Of a stretch of DNA of 64,000 bases, positions 27,777 through 36,650 are shown piece by piece. The translations under genes and the position numbers were made by a program. Origin of the DNA: Mycolicibacterium crocinum. Its GTDB lineage: Bacteria; Actinomycetota; Actinomycetes; Mycobacteriales; Mycobacteriaceae. The notes below the pieces were generated by a model. The model was not told the origin of the DNA, ran no database searches, and was given only the letters and a program-made list of their open reading frames with translations. The stretch covers positions 62,001 to 126,000 of the forward strand of contig NZ_CP092363.2 of assembly GCF_022370635.2 (NCBI RefSeq), given 5' to 3'. The first letter of the stretch is position 1. The number at the start of each line of letters is the position of its first letter.

Positions 27777-28193
27777 ATGACCGAATCACCAGGAACCCCA
27801 ACGCACACGGACGCATCGCCGGTCGTCGTTACTGAGGACGCTCACCACAACAACCGCCTCTACCGCGCTCTGGCATGGGTGGGCATCATTGCCGGTGTCC
27901 TGTTCATCGTGGCTGTGGTCTTCTTCTCCGGATTTCTTGCAGGACGATCCGCTGACGGCTACGGGTGGCACCGAGGTTGGCAGAACGGTCAGATGCAGCC
28001 CGGAGGCATGATGGGTAGTGGCTGCCCCATGATGCAGATGATGCCCGGCGGAATGGGGCCGGGAATGATGCCCGGCGGAATGGGACCAGGCATGATGCCC
28101 GGAATGACGCCCGGCGGCATGGGGCCCGGGGGGATGAGAGGCCCGAACATGGCCCCAACAACGCCGATGCCCCCGCCGACCGGCCAACGCTAG
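27777..28193 (+). CDS. Membrane protein with Met-rich MMPGGMGPG tail
   Basis: The 138-residue protein has a hydrophilic start, one membrane helix (about 32-54) and an external tail. That tail holds a single cysteine (GSGCPMMQMM) and repeats of MMPGGMGPG, with about 20 methionines in 60 residues. This resembles, but is not identical to, the GPGMMGPGQW proteins. A role in binding copper(I) or silver(I) at the cell surface is inferred from composition. The ATG at 27777 follows AGGAAGGAAAG. The divergent DUF302 gene lies about 240 bases upstream. Confidence 0.8.
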   Translation: MTESPGTPTHTDASPVVVTEDAHHNNRLYRALAWVGIIAGVLFIVAVVFFSGFLAGRSADGYGWHRGWQNGQMQPGGMMGSGCPMMQMMPGGMGPGMMPGGMGPGMMPGMTPGGMGPGGMRGPNMAPTTPMPPPTGQR

Positions 28194-28310
28194 AAGCTTC
28201 ACTCACGCGTGCCATCGGCAACAGTTGAGGTGGTCCAAGACAACCCCCGCTGCCCACACGGGGCCAACATTCGTGACCGTCGTTGGGGCCAAGGGACTTG
28301 ACGACACTCA

Positions 28311-28529
28311 GCCGTCATTTGCCAGAACCTGTACATCAGCCTTGGAATGGTGGCCTTTCTGATCCCGGCCACCCTCGTCGGCTTCCTGGGCATCGGCCCA
28401 GCGGTCGCGTTCCACGAAGGCTCCACACTCGTCGTCGTGGCCAACGCGTTGCGCTTGCTCGCCTACCGCGAACGCCACCACGGCGCGTCCAAGCCATCGC
28501 CAGACAGGGCCGAGCCGCGGCCGTTGTGA
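28311..28529 (+). pseudogene. P1B-type ATPase, C-terminal remnant with HEGST motif
   Basis: The text QNLYISLGMVAFLIPATLVG and FLGIGPAVAFHEGSTLVVVA then NALRLLAYR is the last helix pair of a P1B-4-type metal ATPase; HEGST is its metal-site motif. No other part of the pump is present. It is a different subtype from the pump at 16395. Confidence 0.8.
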
Positions 28530-28648
28530 CGTTCTATGTGTCCAGTCCACCGGCCCCAGCAACCGTCGGATGGGATCGCGGCGCCCAGCCGATGGTTGTG
28601 ACAATGCCCTCCGGCCTTCGAGCAGCGTCGCGGAGTAGGCTCCGCCGA

Positions 28649-29719
28649 GTGGAGGATCGTTACCTCAGAGCTACGTTGTTGCTCGATGTCGGTCATCCCC
28701 GCCTGGAAGCCCTTGTCGCGGAGCGATCCTGGATGGAGCTTCCCGAACGCGCGCGCATCGGCGCGATCTATGACTTCGTCCGAGACGAGATACTCTTCGG
28801 GTATAACCCGTCCGACGACATCCCAGCGTCCGCCGTGTTGGCCGACGGTTACGGCCAATGCAACACGAAGACGACTCTGTTGATGGCGCTGTTGCGAGCG
28901 AGCGGCATCGGTTGCCGCTTTCATGGCGCGACCATCGACAAGCGGCTCCAGCAGGGCGTGATGGCTGGCCTGCTGTACCGTCTCGCGCCGAGCAGCATCA
29001 TCCACAGCTGGGCCGAGGTGTTCGTCGACGGTCGCTGGGTCGGGCTCGAGGGCGTCATCCTCGACCGCGCCTACCTCGAGGGGATCCGGGCAAGTATCCG
29101 GCAGGACGGCGGCCCGTTCCTCGGCTACGCCGTCGGTACCGACGACCTCGCGAATCCACCGATCCAGTGGGCAGGAACGGACACCCGCATCCAGGCGACG
29201 GGCGTCACCCAGGACTTCGGCGTCTTCGACGATCCCGACACCTTCTACCTCGCGCACGGCGTGAACGCCCGCGGTATCAAGGGGTGGCTATATCGGCGCC
29301 TCATGCGCAACGCCATGAACAATAGGGTGATGGCGATCCGAGCGGTGAACGCCTCATCGGAGGTGCTCACCTCTGAAGTGCGCGCGCTGGCCGGCGTGTC
29401 TGGCAAGTCCCACCGTATGACGTGTACGCGGGCACCGAATCCGGCGGAATCGCCGCCGAATGCCACCACCACCGCGGGCATGCACCTCGTCGAGGACCTC
29501 GTCATCCCCGGGGTCCTCGACAACGACTACCGCCCAGTATCGGCCGGAAAGACCGGCGACCGGCTGCGTGTCACCGTGCTGTTCGGCCGCACCATCCCGC
29601 TTCTCCGCTACGAGATGACAGACCGCGTCCGGTTGGCCACCGGCGGCGCAGGAGACGTAGTGGTCGGCGACGTAAGATGGGTGGTTACGATATCGATGAT
29701 GCGGCGAAGACGCGGCTGA
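28649..29719 (+). CDS. Transglutaminase-like protein with foreign C-terminal extension
   Basis: The protein (356 codons from the GTG at 28649) has the transglutaminase-like triad regions: the Cys in GYGQCNTKTTLL, and His and Asp in SIIHSWAEVFVDGRWVGLEG. Such proteins act as peptidases or amide-transfer enzymes. Homology to the copy at 9577 ends near 29340. After about 29420 the same frame runs into GMHLVEDLVIPGVLDNDYRP and LFGRTIPLLRYEMTDRVRLA, a piece of a PaaK-type ligase, joined with a frame change. The extension is probably an accident of deletion, so a shorter functional protein is doubtful. Confidence 0.7.
   Translation: MEDRYLRATLLLDVGHPRLEALVAERSWMELPERARIGAIYDFVRDEILFGYNPSDDIPASAVLADGYGQCNTKTTLLMALLRASGIGCRFHGATIDKRLQQGVMAGLLYRLAPSSIIHSWAEVFVDGRWVGLEGVILDRAYLEGIRASIRQDGGPFLGYAVGTDDLANPPIQWAGTDTRIQATGVTQDFGVFDDPDTFYLAHGVNARGIKGWLYRRLMRNAMNNRVMAIRAVNASSEVLTSEVRALAGVSGKSHRMTCTRAPNPAESPPNATTTAGMHLVEDLVIPGVLDNDYRPVSAGKTGDRLRVTVLFGRTIPLLRYEMTDRVRLATGGAGDVVVGDVRWVVTISMMRRRRG
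29420..29660 (+). pseudogene. PaaK-type ligase C-terminal fragment
   Basis: In two frames this segment reads VYAGTESGGIAAEC and then LLRYEMTDRVRL, the end of the core and start of the C-terminal domain of a phenylacetate-CoA ligase-like enzyme. The rest is missing on both sides. It forms the odd tail of the transglutaminase frame. Confidence 0.6.
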
Positions 29720-29892
29720 CCGGATCGGGCAGCCGTCCTAACACCCGCACGAGGACGATCAGCCGCTGCACGATCATGTAGCCGAGAATGTCGAACAACA
29801 ACTGCTCGTTGGTCCAGCGCGTCAAGGAATCGGTGGAATTCGACGCGGCCCCGCTCCAGGTCGGTCGTCAGGGCAGTTGCGGTCAATCGCGG

Positions 29893-30225
29893 TCATATTG
29901 ATGGTTCCTGCCGCGCTCGAAGGCGCTCAGCAAGGGCGGCGGTCAACTGCTCGACACTCGGCGATCCCGATACGGTCGCGCCGTCTCGGTAAAGCCGACA
30001 CGACAAGCCCACAGCTGCAGCCGATTCCGGGAAAGGATCGATCCCGTCGACCAGCACCGTCGGTGATCCGACGAAGCCGAGATGCTGGGCCTCCTCAGCA
30101 GTTCGCACCAGCCGAAGCCGCACATCAGTGTTGCAGTGCCCGACCGCGTCGAGGGCGAGCGCCAGTCGTTGCCGGATGACGGTCAGGCTCGGGCACGCTG
30201 CGATGTATCGCAGCTCGACATCCAT
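29893..30225 (-). CDS. Small thioredoxin-fold protein
   Basis: The 110-residue protein matches a group of small actinobacterial thioredoxin-like proteins: it starts MDVELRYIAACPSLTVIRQR and has GFVGSPTVLVDGIDPFP and a second cysteine in GLSCRLYRD. The usual CxxC is replaced by a single N-terminal Cys (AACPS). These proteins often accompany mercury or arsenic genes. The ATG at 30225 has a weak GGTGG site. Substrate unknown. Confidence 0.7.
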   Translation of the reverse strand: MDVELRYIAACPSLTVIRQRLALALDAVGHCNTDVRLRLVRTAEEAQHLGFVGSPTVLVDGIDPFPESAAAVGLSCRLYRDGATVSGSPSVEQLTAALAERLRARQEPSI

Positions 30226-30612
30226 GCCACCATGATGCGCCCGCGCCCGTCACGGTGCCGATCGGTGGGGGCAGGCAGGGGCAGCACGGCAACCCGAATT
30301 GGTGCACGCTCGACGCAAGGTGACCTCAACAGCCGCCGCGGCAGTGCGCGCTCCTCAAACTGGGTCAGGTTCAGGGGGATGGTGAATCCGGCGGTGAGGC
30401 GGTCTTGAGGGGCGCCCGATCGAAGAAGTGGACGTCAAACCCGCTGTCTACGAACAGGTAGTCGCCGTGGCGCGCGCCAGCATCGTAGTGCGCGTCACCG
30501 GTGTGACGGACAGGTGTAGACGTACAGTCCGCAGGATCCTACGCTCCACGGCAGCCTCCCGGCGATGACACCACGGCCGGAGCGTCGACGTTGACGCGTG
30601 GAGCTGATTCAA
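30226..30612. other. Intergenic stretch with a 28-base repeat
   Basis: No whole gene was found. The 28 bases at 30409-30436 recur as a perfect reverse complement at 24138-24165. A short frame around them may be a fragment of an unknown gene. Confidence 0.45.
30409..30436. repeat. 28-base inverted copy of 24138-24165
   Basis: The segment starts GGGGCGCCCGATCG and is identical to the reverse complement of 24138-24165. Flanking sequence differs, so both look like pieces of one lost gene. Confidence 0.7.
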
Positions 30613-30631
30613 TCAGGTTAGCCTAACCTGG
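30613..30631 (-). promoter_or_regulatory. IdeR-type iron box upstream of the ZIP transporter
   Basis: Read on the minus strand the bases are CCAGGTTAGGCTAACCTGA. They match 16 of 19 positions of TTAGGTTAGGCTAACCTAA, with the full central palindrome. The box is 61 bases before the ATG of the ZIP gene. Confidence 0.85.
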
Positions 30632-30692
30632 GCGCGCCGGGGGTCTGTTCGCCGCGATCCGATGTGGTGAGAAATCGAAGGAGAACCCTGTC

Positions 30693-31511
30693 ATGTCGCC
30701 CACCCAGATTGCCGTCCTCGGCGCGATCGCCGGCGCCACCATCTTCCTGGGCCTGCCGATAGGCCGGCTGCGTGCGCCGATGCCACGGCTGAAAACGGGG
30801 TTGAACGCCGTCGCGACCGGCGTCCTGGTGTTTCTGCTGTGGGACGTTCTCGCTCACGCCTGGCAACCGATCGACGAGGCACTCTCCCACCACGAGATCG
30901 GCGCCGCAGTCGGCAACGGTGCGATGCTGGCCGCCACGGTCGGGGTCGGACTGCTGGGCCTGGTGTGGATCGACAGATTCCTCAGCCGCCACCGCATCGC
31001 ACCCGTGAGCGGCCCGGGCGCGGCGTCGGTCGCCGAGTTCAAGTCGGCGTCGTGGACCGATGCGGCGGGTCGGCTCGCGCTGATGATCGCGACCGGTATC
31101 GGCCTGCACAACTTCGCCGAAGGGTTGGCGATCGGGAACTCCGCGGCAGCAGGCGATCTGAGCCTGGCCGTGTTGCTGGTCATTGGCTTCGGGCTGCACA
31201 ACGCGACCGAGGGCTTCGGCATCGTCGCACCGCTGACCGGCCAGCGACCATCCTGGGGCTTCTTGGCGTTGCTCGGGCTGATCGGCGGTGGACCGACCTT
31301 TGTCGGCACCCTCATCGGTCAACGGTTCGTCAACGACACCGTCTCGATCGCGTTCCTCGGGCTGGCCGCCGGCTCCATCCTCTACGTCGTCATCGAACTG
31401 CTCGCCGTGGCCCGCACCGCCAACCTCAAGACCATCACCACCTGGGGCATCTTCGCCGGATTGATCCTCGGCTTCGCCACCGACGCCGTCCTCACCGCCG
31501 CCGGCGCCTGA
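30693..31511 (+). CDS. ZIP-family metal transporter
   Basis: The 272-residue protein has about eight hydrophobic segments and the two ZIP metal-site motifs, GLHNFAEGLAIGN in TM4 and GLHNATEGFGI in TM5. ZIP proteins carry Zn(II), Fe(II) or Mn(II) into the cytoplasm. The ATG at 30693 follows AAGGAGAA. An almost perfect IdeR box upstream suggests control by iron, which would make Fe(II) or Mn(II) the likely cargo. The gene is monocistronic. Confidence 0.9.
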   Translation: MSPTQIAVLGAIAGATIFLGLPIGRLRAPMPRLKTGLNAVATGVLVFLLWDVLAHAWQPIDEALSHHEIGAAVGNGAMLAATVGVGLLGLVWIDRFLSRHRIAPVSGPGAASVAEFKSASWTDAAGRLALMIATGIGLHNFAEGLAIGNSAAAGDLSLAVLLVIGFGLHNATEGFGIVAPLTGQRPSWGFLALLGLIGGGPTFVGTLIGQRFVNDTVSIAFLGLAAGSILYVVIELLAVARTANLKTITTWGIFAGLILGFATDAVLTAAGA

Positions 31512-31654
31512 CCCACGCTCTGCAGCTGGAGCCGAAGGCAGTTCCTGACCCGCCACGGTGGTTCCCGCCGGGCCGGGCGCGACGGCGATTGACAGCCGGG
31601 AAGCATCATCAGCGCGCGTCGCGCACGCACCTTCGGGCCGCCCACGCGTCGCTA

Positions 31655-31805
31655 CCGGTTCCTATCACTGTGAGGCCGCCCGCCAGTTAGGAAACGAGCA
31701 CTTCGAGACCCCGCTGATGCACTTGCAGGACCCGCGCTAGCCAAGGTCATCCTCTCATCACCCTGGCCGAAGCCACCCCCAGTCCTCGAAGCCGCGGGCG
31801 GACGC
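31655..31805 (+). pseudogene. ArsA-type ATPase fragment
   Basis: GSYHCEAARQLGNEHFETPL then MHLQDPR, followed after a frame change by AKVIL- and PVLEAAG-like text, match the region after the ArsA DTAPTGHT switch. Only about 50 codons remain. It is homologous to the larger fragment at 21097-21570. Confidence 0.7.
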
Positions 31806-31823
31806 TCGGATACACTCGCCGCC

Positions 31824-32444
31824 ATGCGCACAGTCGAGGTCTTCGCCGACGTCCTGTGCCCGTTCGCCCACGTCGGGCTGCGCACGCTGATCGACCGGCG
31901 CAGCGAGCGCGGGCTCACCGAACCGCGCCTGCGTATCCGTGCTTGGCCGCTCGAGGTGATCAACGGCAAACCGCTCGACCCGCACCATATCGGCGCGGAG
32001 ATCTCGGCCCTGCGCGCGTCTGTGCGCCCGGACCTCTTCGCGGGCTTCTCCGTCGATGCCTTCCCGAGCACCTCGATGGCTGCGTTCGCGGTGACAGCCG
32101 CGGCGGACCGCGCCGGCGACCCTGTGCTGGTCGAGGAGGTCGGCATAGCACTGCGCAACGCGGTGTTCGAGGAGGGGCTCGATGTCGGGCGGCCCGAGGT
32201 TGTAGAGCCGATCGCGGGCCGCTTCGGCCTTGAACCGCTCGACGCCGAGGCCACGTCCGCCGCGGTCCACGCCGACTGGGACGAGGGCCGCATCCGCGGT
32301 GTGATCGGCTCGCCGCATTTCTTTACCGACGACGGCGGGAGCTGGTTTTGCCCCGGTCTGAATATCAGCCGCGATGACGTCGGCAACTTCGTCATCGCCT
32401 GGAAACAGGACACGGAGGCGTTCGTTGAACGTGTCTTCGGCTGA
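31824..32444 (+). CDS. DsbA/FrnE-family thioredoxin-fold protein
   Basis: The 206-residue protein has a DsbA-type layout: the start VEVFADVLCPFAHVGLR with the active-site position CPFA (one cysteine only), a helical insertion and the cis-Pro loop in GVIGSPHFFTDDG. With a single cysteine it cannot form the CxxC disulfide. It may act like 2-hydroxychromene-carboxylate isomerase or glutathione-type relatives, probably with mycothiol. A second cysteine lies in WFCPGLN. The ATG at 31824 gives the family length. There are no operon partners. Confidence 0.8.
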   Translation: MRTVEVFADVLCPFAHVGLRTLIDRRSERGLTEPRLRIRAWPLEVINGKPLDPHHIGAEISALRASVRPDLFAGFSVDAFPSTSMAAFAVTAAADRAGDPVLVEEVGIALRNAVFEEGLDVGRPEVVEPIAGRFGLEPLDAEATSAAVHADWDEGRIRGVIGSPHFFTDDGGSWFCPGLNISRDDVGNFVIAWKQDTEAFVERVFG

Positions 32445-32739
32445 GCCCGACCGGCTCACCGTTGGGGATCGCCGTGGTTACTTGTTGCGGGAGCGCGTGT
32501 GAACGTCTCGGTTGGTGGCCGCCCAGCTGGACCGGCATCGGCCGATACGCCCGACCGTGCACGTGCTCGCCGACCGTCCGCTCCAGCGCGATGCTGCCGT
32601 CGCTCCGGCGGGCGCCCGTCACCTTGCCGACGATGGTTCTCCCGGCCACCCGGCCACCCGGTCAGCCCGAAGCAACCTGATGCCGGATGGGGATCTTCTC
32701 GATCAGATGACGGTGCCGGCTGTGCCCTCGTCGCGAATC

Positions 32740-33035
32740 ACGGGTGCCCTGTTTCCCGTCACGCCGTCATGGCGCCGACCATGTTGTAGACGGTAACGCC
32801 GGGCTGCCGCGAGTCTCATTGCCGCCGAACCGGATCTGTTGCCCGGGCGGCACACCGCGAGAACCGGAACCGTCGTGTCGAAGGTGTGCGCGTCGAGGAT
32901 GCCGCGGTGAACATGGACCGCACCGGCAGCATGCCCGGCTGTCCATTCATCGTCCTCGTGAACGTCGAGCAGGATGGCGCCGGGCTCGTCGACAAGCCGC
33001 ATCGCCCCGATCGGATCGACTTCCGGCACCTGCAT
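32740..33035 (-). pseudogene. Rhodanese, frameshifted
   Basis: The minus-strand start MQVPEVDPIGAMRLVDEPGA and the active loop VLAVCRPGNRSGSAAMRLAA are rhodanese. After AAMRLAAA the frame must shift by one base to read GVTVYNMVGAMTA, and a stop (TGA in place of Trp) follows. A 24-codon frame directly upstream (33036-33109) ends in a TGATG overlap with it and has no known relative. Confidence 0.75.
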
Positions 33036-33177
33036 CAGCGGTTCCCTTTCACGCGGATCGCAGACTCGATCTCCTCGGCGGGGATCTCGCTAGCGCAGAA
33101 CACAGCCATGGAGACCGCAGGTTGGCGCTGCGGCACGAAGGCGGCCGGCGGGGTCTGCGCCCGAACGCAGCCTGCTG

Positions 33178-36138
33178 TCAGCTAGCTCCGGAAGAAACGA
33201 CATCGGCGTCGGTGTCGGGTGGCGCTGCCGTCGCGATGTGGCTGCGCGCCTGGTATGCGGGACGCGAGCGGACTTTCAATGGCCACCAGAACCACGGTCC
33301 GAGCAGAGCTGCGATGGACGGCGTCATCAGTGAGCGCACGATCAGGGTGTCGACCAGTAGGCCGATGCCGATGGTGGTGCCGCCCTGGCCGACGTTGAGC
33401 AGATCGCCGGAGATCATGGATCCCATGGTGAACGCGAACACCAGACCGGCGGCAGTAACGACGCTGCCGGTGCTGCCCATGGAACGGATGATCCCGGTGT
33501 TGATGCCGGCGCCGATCTCCTCCTTGAATCGTGAGACGAGCAGGAGGTTGTAGTCGCTGCCGACGGCCAGCAGGATGATTACTGCGAACGCGAGCACGAT
33601 CCAGTTCAGATCGATGCCCACGATCCGTTCCCAGATCAGGACCGAGATGCCGAACGCGGCGCCGAGCGACAACACGATAGTGCCGACGATCACCAGCGAC
33701 GCGACGAAAGCCCGGGTCAGGATGAGCATGACCAGGAAGATCAGGGTGAGGGCGGCGAACGCGGCGATCATGGTGTCGTATTTCGCGCCCGACTGGATGT
33801 CCTTGTATGTCGCCGCGGTGCCGGTCAGATACATCTTGGCGTTGGCGATGGAGGTGCCCTTCACTGCTTCATGAGCCGCCACCAGTTCGTCGTCGACGGT
33901 CGAGATGCCTTGCTCGGTGGCCGGATCGACGTCGTGGGTGATGATTATTCGCGCCGCCTTGCCGTCAGGTGACAGGAACAGCTTCAGTCCTTTTTGGAAG
34001 TCGGGGTTGGCGAAGACTTCCGGTGGAAGGTAGAAGTAGTCGTCGCTCTTGGAGGCGTCGAAGGCCTCGCCCATCGCGGTGGCGGTGTTGGTCATCTGTT
34101 GCATCTGGTCGATGAATCCGTCGAAGCTGCTGTGGATGGTTTGCAGGGTCTGCTGCATGGCGGTCGCGGTCGCGATGATCGGGGGGAACTGCGCGACCAT
34201 CTTCGGAGTCAGCGCGTCGATTTCGTCCATGCCGCTTACTGTCCCGTCCATGCCTTTGACCATCGCGTCCATGTCGGTGACCACCGTCGCCATGTTGCCG
34301 CTGAGAGTGTCGACACCATCGAGGGCATCGAATGCCGACCGGACACCCCAGCATGCCGGGATGTTGAAACAGTGTGGTTCCCAGTAGAAATAGTTCCGAA
34401 AAGGCCGCACGCTGTCATCGAAGTCGGCCAAGTGATCGCGCATCTCTTCGACCGATCTCTTCATGGTGTTGAGGTCCGCAACGGTGCGGTGGGCGGTGTC
34501 GACGGTGCCGTGGGCGGTGTCGACCGTGCGGTGCATGGCGTCGGAGAACTGAGCCATCAGGGTCTGCATCTGGGTCATGGACGCGATCAATTGGCCCAGG
34601 TCGTCGGACATCTTGCTGATGTCGCCGACGCGCTGTTTGAGGAACTGCAGGTTCTGGGTGATCGGCACCGACTGCATGCTGACCTGATAGGGGATGGAAC
34701 TGTGCGCGATGGGCGAGCCCAGTGGACGGGTGATGCTCTGCACCATGGCGAGGCCGCGAATCCGGAACAGCGCTTTGGCGATCCTGTCCAGCACGATCAT
34801 GTCGGTGGGGTTGCGCATGTCGTGGTCGGACTCGACCATGAGGATGTCGGGGTTGAGTCGTGCTGCGCTGAAATGCTTTTCGGCTGCGGTGTAGCCGACG
34901 TTCGCGGGCACGTTGGCCGGGATGTAGTGGCGATCGTTGTAGCTGGTCTTGTAGCCGATCATGGCGAGGATGCCGAGAAGCACAACGGAGGTCGCAACGG
35001 CAAGGATCGGCTTGGGCCAGCGGACTGCCGCAGTCCCGACCCGTCGCCAGCCCTTGGTCTTCATCTTGCGTTTGGGGTCCAACAGGCCAAAGCGGGTTGC
35101 CACCACCATGACAGCTGGGGCGGCGGTGAGTGACGCCGCGACGACCACGATCAACCCGATCGCTGACGGAAAGGCCAGCGACTTGAAGTACGCCAGCCGC
35201 GTCAACCGCAGACACAGCACCGCTCCGGCGATGGTCAACCCCGAGCCGAGGATGACATGGCCGACGCCGTGAAATGCCGTGTAGTACGCCGTTTCCGGGT
35301 CTTCGTCGTTCTGTCGTGCTTCCTGATAGCGGCCGATAAGGAATATCGCGTAGTCCGTGCCGGCGGCGATCGCCAAGGCTGTCAGCAAAGGTACCGAGAA
35401 CGTCGAGAAGTCGATCAGACGGAAGTGGCCGAGCAAGGCGACCATGCCACGCGCGGAACCCATCTCGATACCGACGACGGCCAAAATCAGAAGGACGGTA
35501 CTGACCGACCGATAGACCAGCAGCAGCATGATCGTGATGACCACCATCGTGGTCACGGTCATCTTGATCATGCTCTTGTCGCCGGTCTCAAGTGAGTCCG
35601 TGGTCAGCGGCGCGGGACCGGTGACATAGACCTGCAAGCCGGCCGGAGGTGGGGTGTGATCGATGATGTCGCGCACCGCCGCCACCGACTCGTTGCTCAG
35701 CGTACTGCCTTGATCGCCAGCCAGATTGAGCTGAACGTAGGCAGCCTTTCCATCACTGCTCTGCACACCCGCGGCGGTGATCAGATCACCCCAGAAGTTT
35801 TGAACGTGCTGGACATGCTTGGTGTCGTGTTCGAACTTGCCCACCACGGTGTCGTAGTACCGGTGCGCAGCCTCGCCCAGCGGTTGATCGCTTACCAGCA
35901 CGACCATCGCAATGCTGTCCGAAGTGGACTCCTGGAACTTCGCACCCATCTTCTTGGCGGCGATAACCGAGGGCGCGTCCTGCGGCGACATCGACACGGC
36001 GTTGTGCTTGCTGACCGATTCGACCTGCGGCAGCAACAGATTCAGCCCAGCGGTGATCGCTACCCAGATCAGGATGATCGGTACCGCGGCGGCACGGAGG
36101 GTCCGGGGGATGAGCGGATGCGTGGAGTTGGCGCTCAT
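33178..36138 (-). CDS. mmpL: MmpL-family RND transporter
   Basis: The 986-residue protein has the MmpL layout of 12 membrane segments and two large external loops. It has the paired Asp-Tyr proton-relay motifs GTDYAIFLIGRYQEAR in the first half and GSDYNLLLVSRFKEE in the second. The second external loop contains a long coiled-coil-like part with repeated Met-Asp residues. MmpL proteins export lipids or siderophores across the inner membrane using the proton gradient. Its ATG overlaps the stop of the mmpS gene (ATGA). The MmpS partner makes it closest in arrangement to MmpS4/L4 or MmpS5/L5, and the cargo may be a siderophore or drug. Confidence 0.92.
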   Translation of the reverse strand: MSANSTHPLIPRTLRAAAVPIILIWVAITAGLNLLLPQVESVSKHNAVSMSPQDAPSVIAAKKMGAKFQESTSDSIAMVVLVSDQPLGEAAHRYYDTVVGKFEHDTKHVQHVQNFWGDLITAAGVQSSDGKAAYVQLNLAGDQGSTLSNESVAAVRDIIDHTPPPAGLQVYVTGPAPLTTDSLETGDKSMIKMTVTTMVVITIMLLLVYRSVSTVLLILAVVGIEMGSARGMVALLGHFRLIDFSTFSVPLLTALAIAAGTDYAIFLIGRYQEARQNDEDPETAYYTAFHGVGHVILGSGLTIAGAVLCLRLTRLAYFKSLAFPSAIGLIVVVAASLTAAPAVMVVATRFGLLDPKRKMKTKGWRRVGTAAVRWPKPILAVATSVVLLGILAMIGYKTSYNDRHYIPANVPANVGYTAAEKHFSAARLNPDILMVESDHDMRNPTDMIVLDRIAKALFRIRGLAMVQSITRPLGSPIAHSSIPYQVSMQSVPITQNLQFLKQRVGDISKMSDDLGQLIASMTQMQTLMAQFSDAMHRTVDTAHGTVDTAHRTVADLNTMKRSVEEMRDHLADFDDSVRPFRNYFYWEPHCFNIPACWGVRSAFDALDGVDTLSGNMATVVTDMDAMVKGMDGTVSGMDEIDALTPKMVAQFPPIIATATAMQQTLQTIHSSFDGFIDQMQQMTNTATAMGEAFDASKSDDYFYLPPEVFANPDFQKGLKLFLSPDGKAARIIITHDVDPATEQGISTVDDELVAAHEAVKGTSIANAKMYLTGTAATYKDIQSGAKYDTMIAAFAALTLIFLVMLILTRAFVASLVIVGTIVLSLGAAFGISVLIWERIVGIDLNWIVLAFAVIILLAVGSDYNLLLVSRFKEEIGAGINTGIIRSMGSTGSVVTAAGLVFAFTMGSMISGDLLNVGQGGTTIGIGLLVDTLIVRSLMTPSIAALLGPWFWWPLKVRSRPAYQARSHIATAAPPDTDADVVSSGAS

Positions 36139-36584
36139 GCGGCTTTGTCCAGGCAGAAGGTCTGGGCGTCACGGCCGTCGGTGTAATGCTCATCGACAAC
36201 CTTGTCGTTGACCAGAATGCGGCAGCCGAGGGACCCGCGGTCGCCTTGGGCCACCACATTGGCCAAGATCCCGGGATCGGTGGTGGTAATGGTCACCGAC
36301 CAGGGCAAGCTCGTGAAGCTCGCCTCACGGGTCTGCCCTTTGATGTCGAGGTAACTCACTCGGCCCGTCGTCGTTTCCGGCCCGACGATCTCGTAGGTCA
36401 CGCGCTTGGTGTTGAACGGCACGATGGCGTCCGCGTGCCCAGATCCCGCCGCGGGGGGAAGGTCCGAGTCGAAGAAGGTACGCAGGCGACTCACGACGAC
36501 CGCGGCGGCCACCAGGGCCACCACGACTACCACCAACACCCAGAACCGTTTCAACAGGCCGAACATCGACGGCATCTTCATCAC
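36135..36584 (-). CDS. mmpS: MmpS-family accessory protein
   Basis: The 149-residue protein has a short cytoplasmic start, one membrane helix (FWVLVVVVVALVAAAVVVSR), and an external beta-rich domain with VTYEIVGPETTTGRVSYLDI. Two cysteines (LGCRILV and QTFCLDK) fit the disulfide of MmpS proteins. It is the periplasmic partner of the MmpL encoded next and is translationally coupled to it. An alternative ATG (MPSMFGLL) lies three codons in. Confidence 0.92.
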   Translation of the reverse strand: MMKMPSMFGLLKRFWVLVVVVVALVAAAVVVSRLRTFFDSDLPPAAGSGHADAIVPFNTKRVTYEIVGPETTTGRVSYLDIKGQTREASFTSLPWSVTITTTDPGILANVVAQGDRGSLGCRILVNDKVVDEHYTDGRDAQTFCLDKAA

Positions 36585-36650
36585 TCGTGCCCTATCTCAG
36601 ACGTGTGTTGACAGAGGTGCAAGGGTCTGCTGCTGGCGGCTTTATCGTCC

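Noticed and set aside
30618..31556. Antisense frame of 312 codons opposite the ZIP gene
   Set aside because: Its composition is that of a reversed high-GC frame; the ZIP gene has clear motifs and a ribosome site on the other strand.
33994..35133. Antisense frame of 379 codons inside mmpL
   Set aside because: It lies entirely within the well-supported mmpL gene and resembles no protein.
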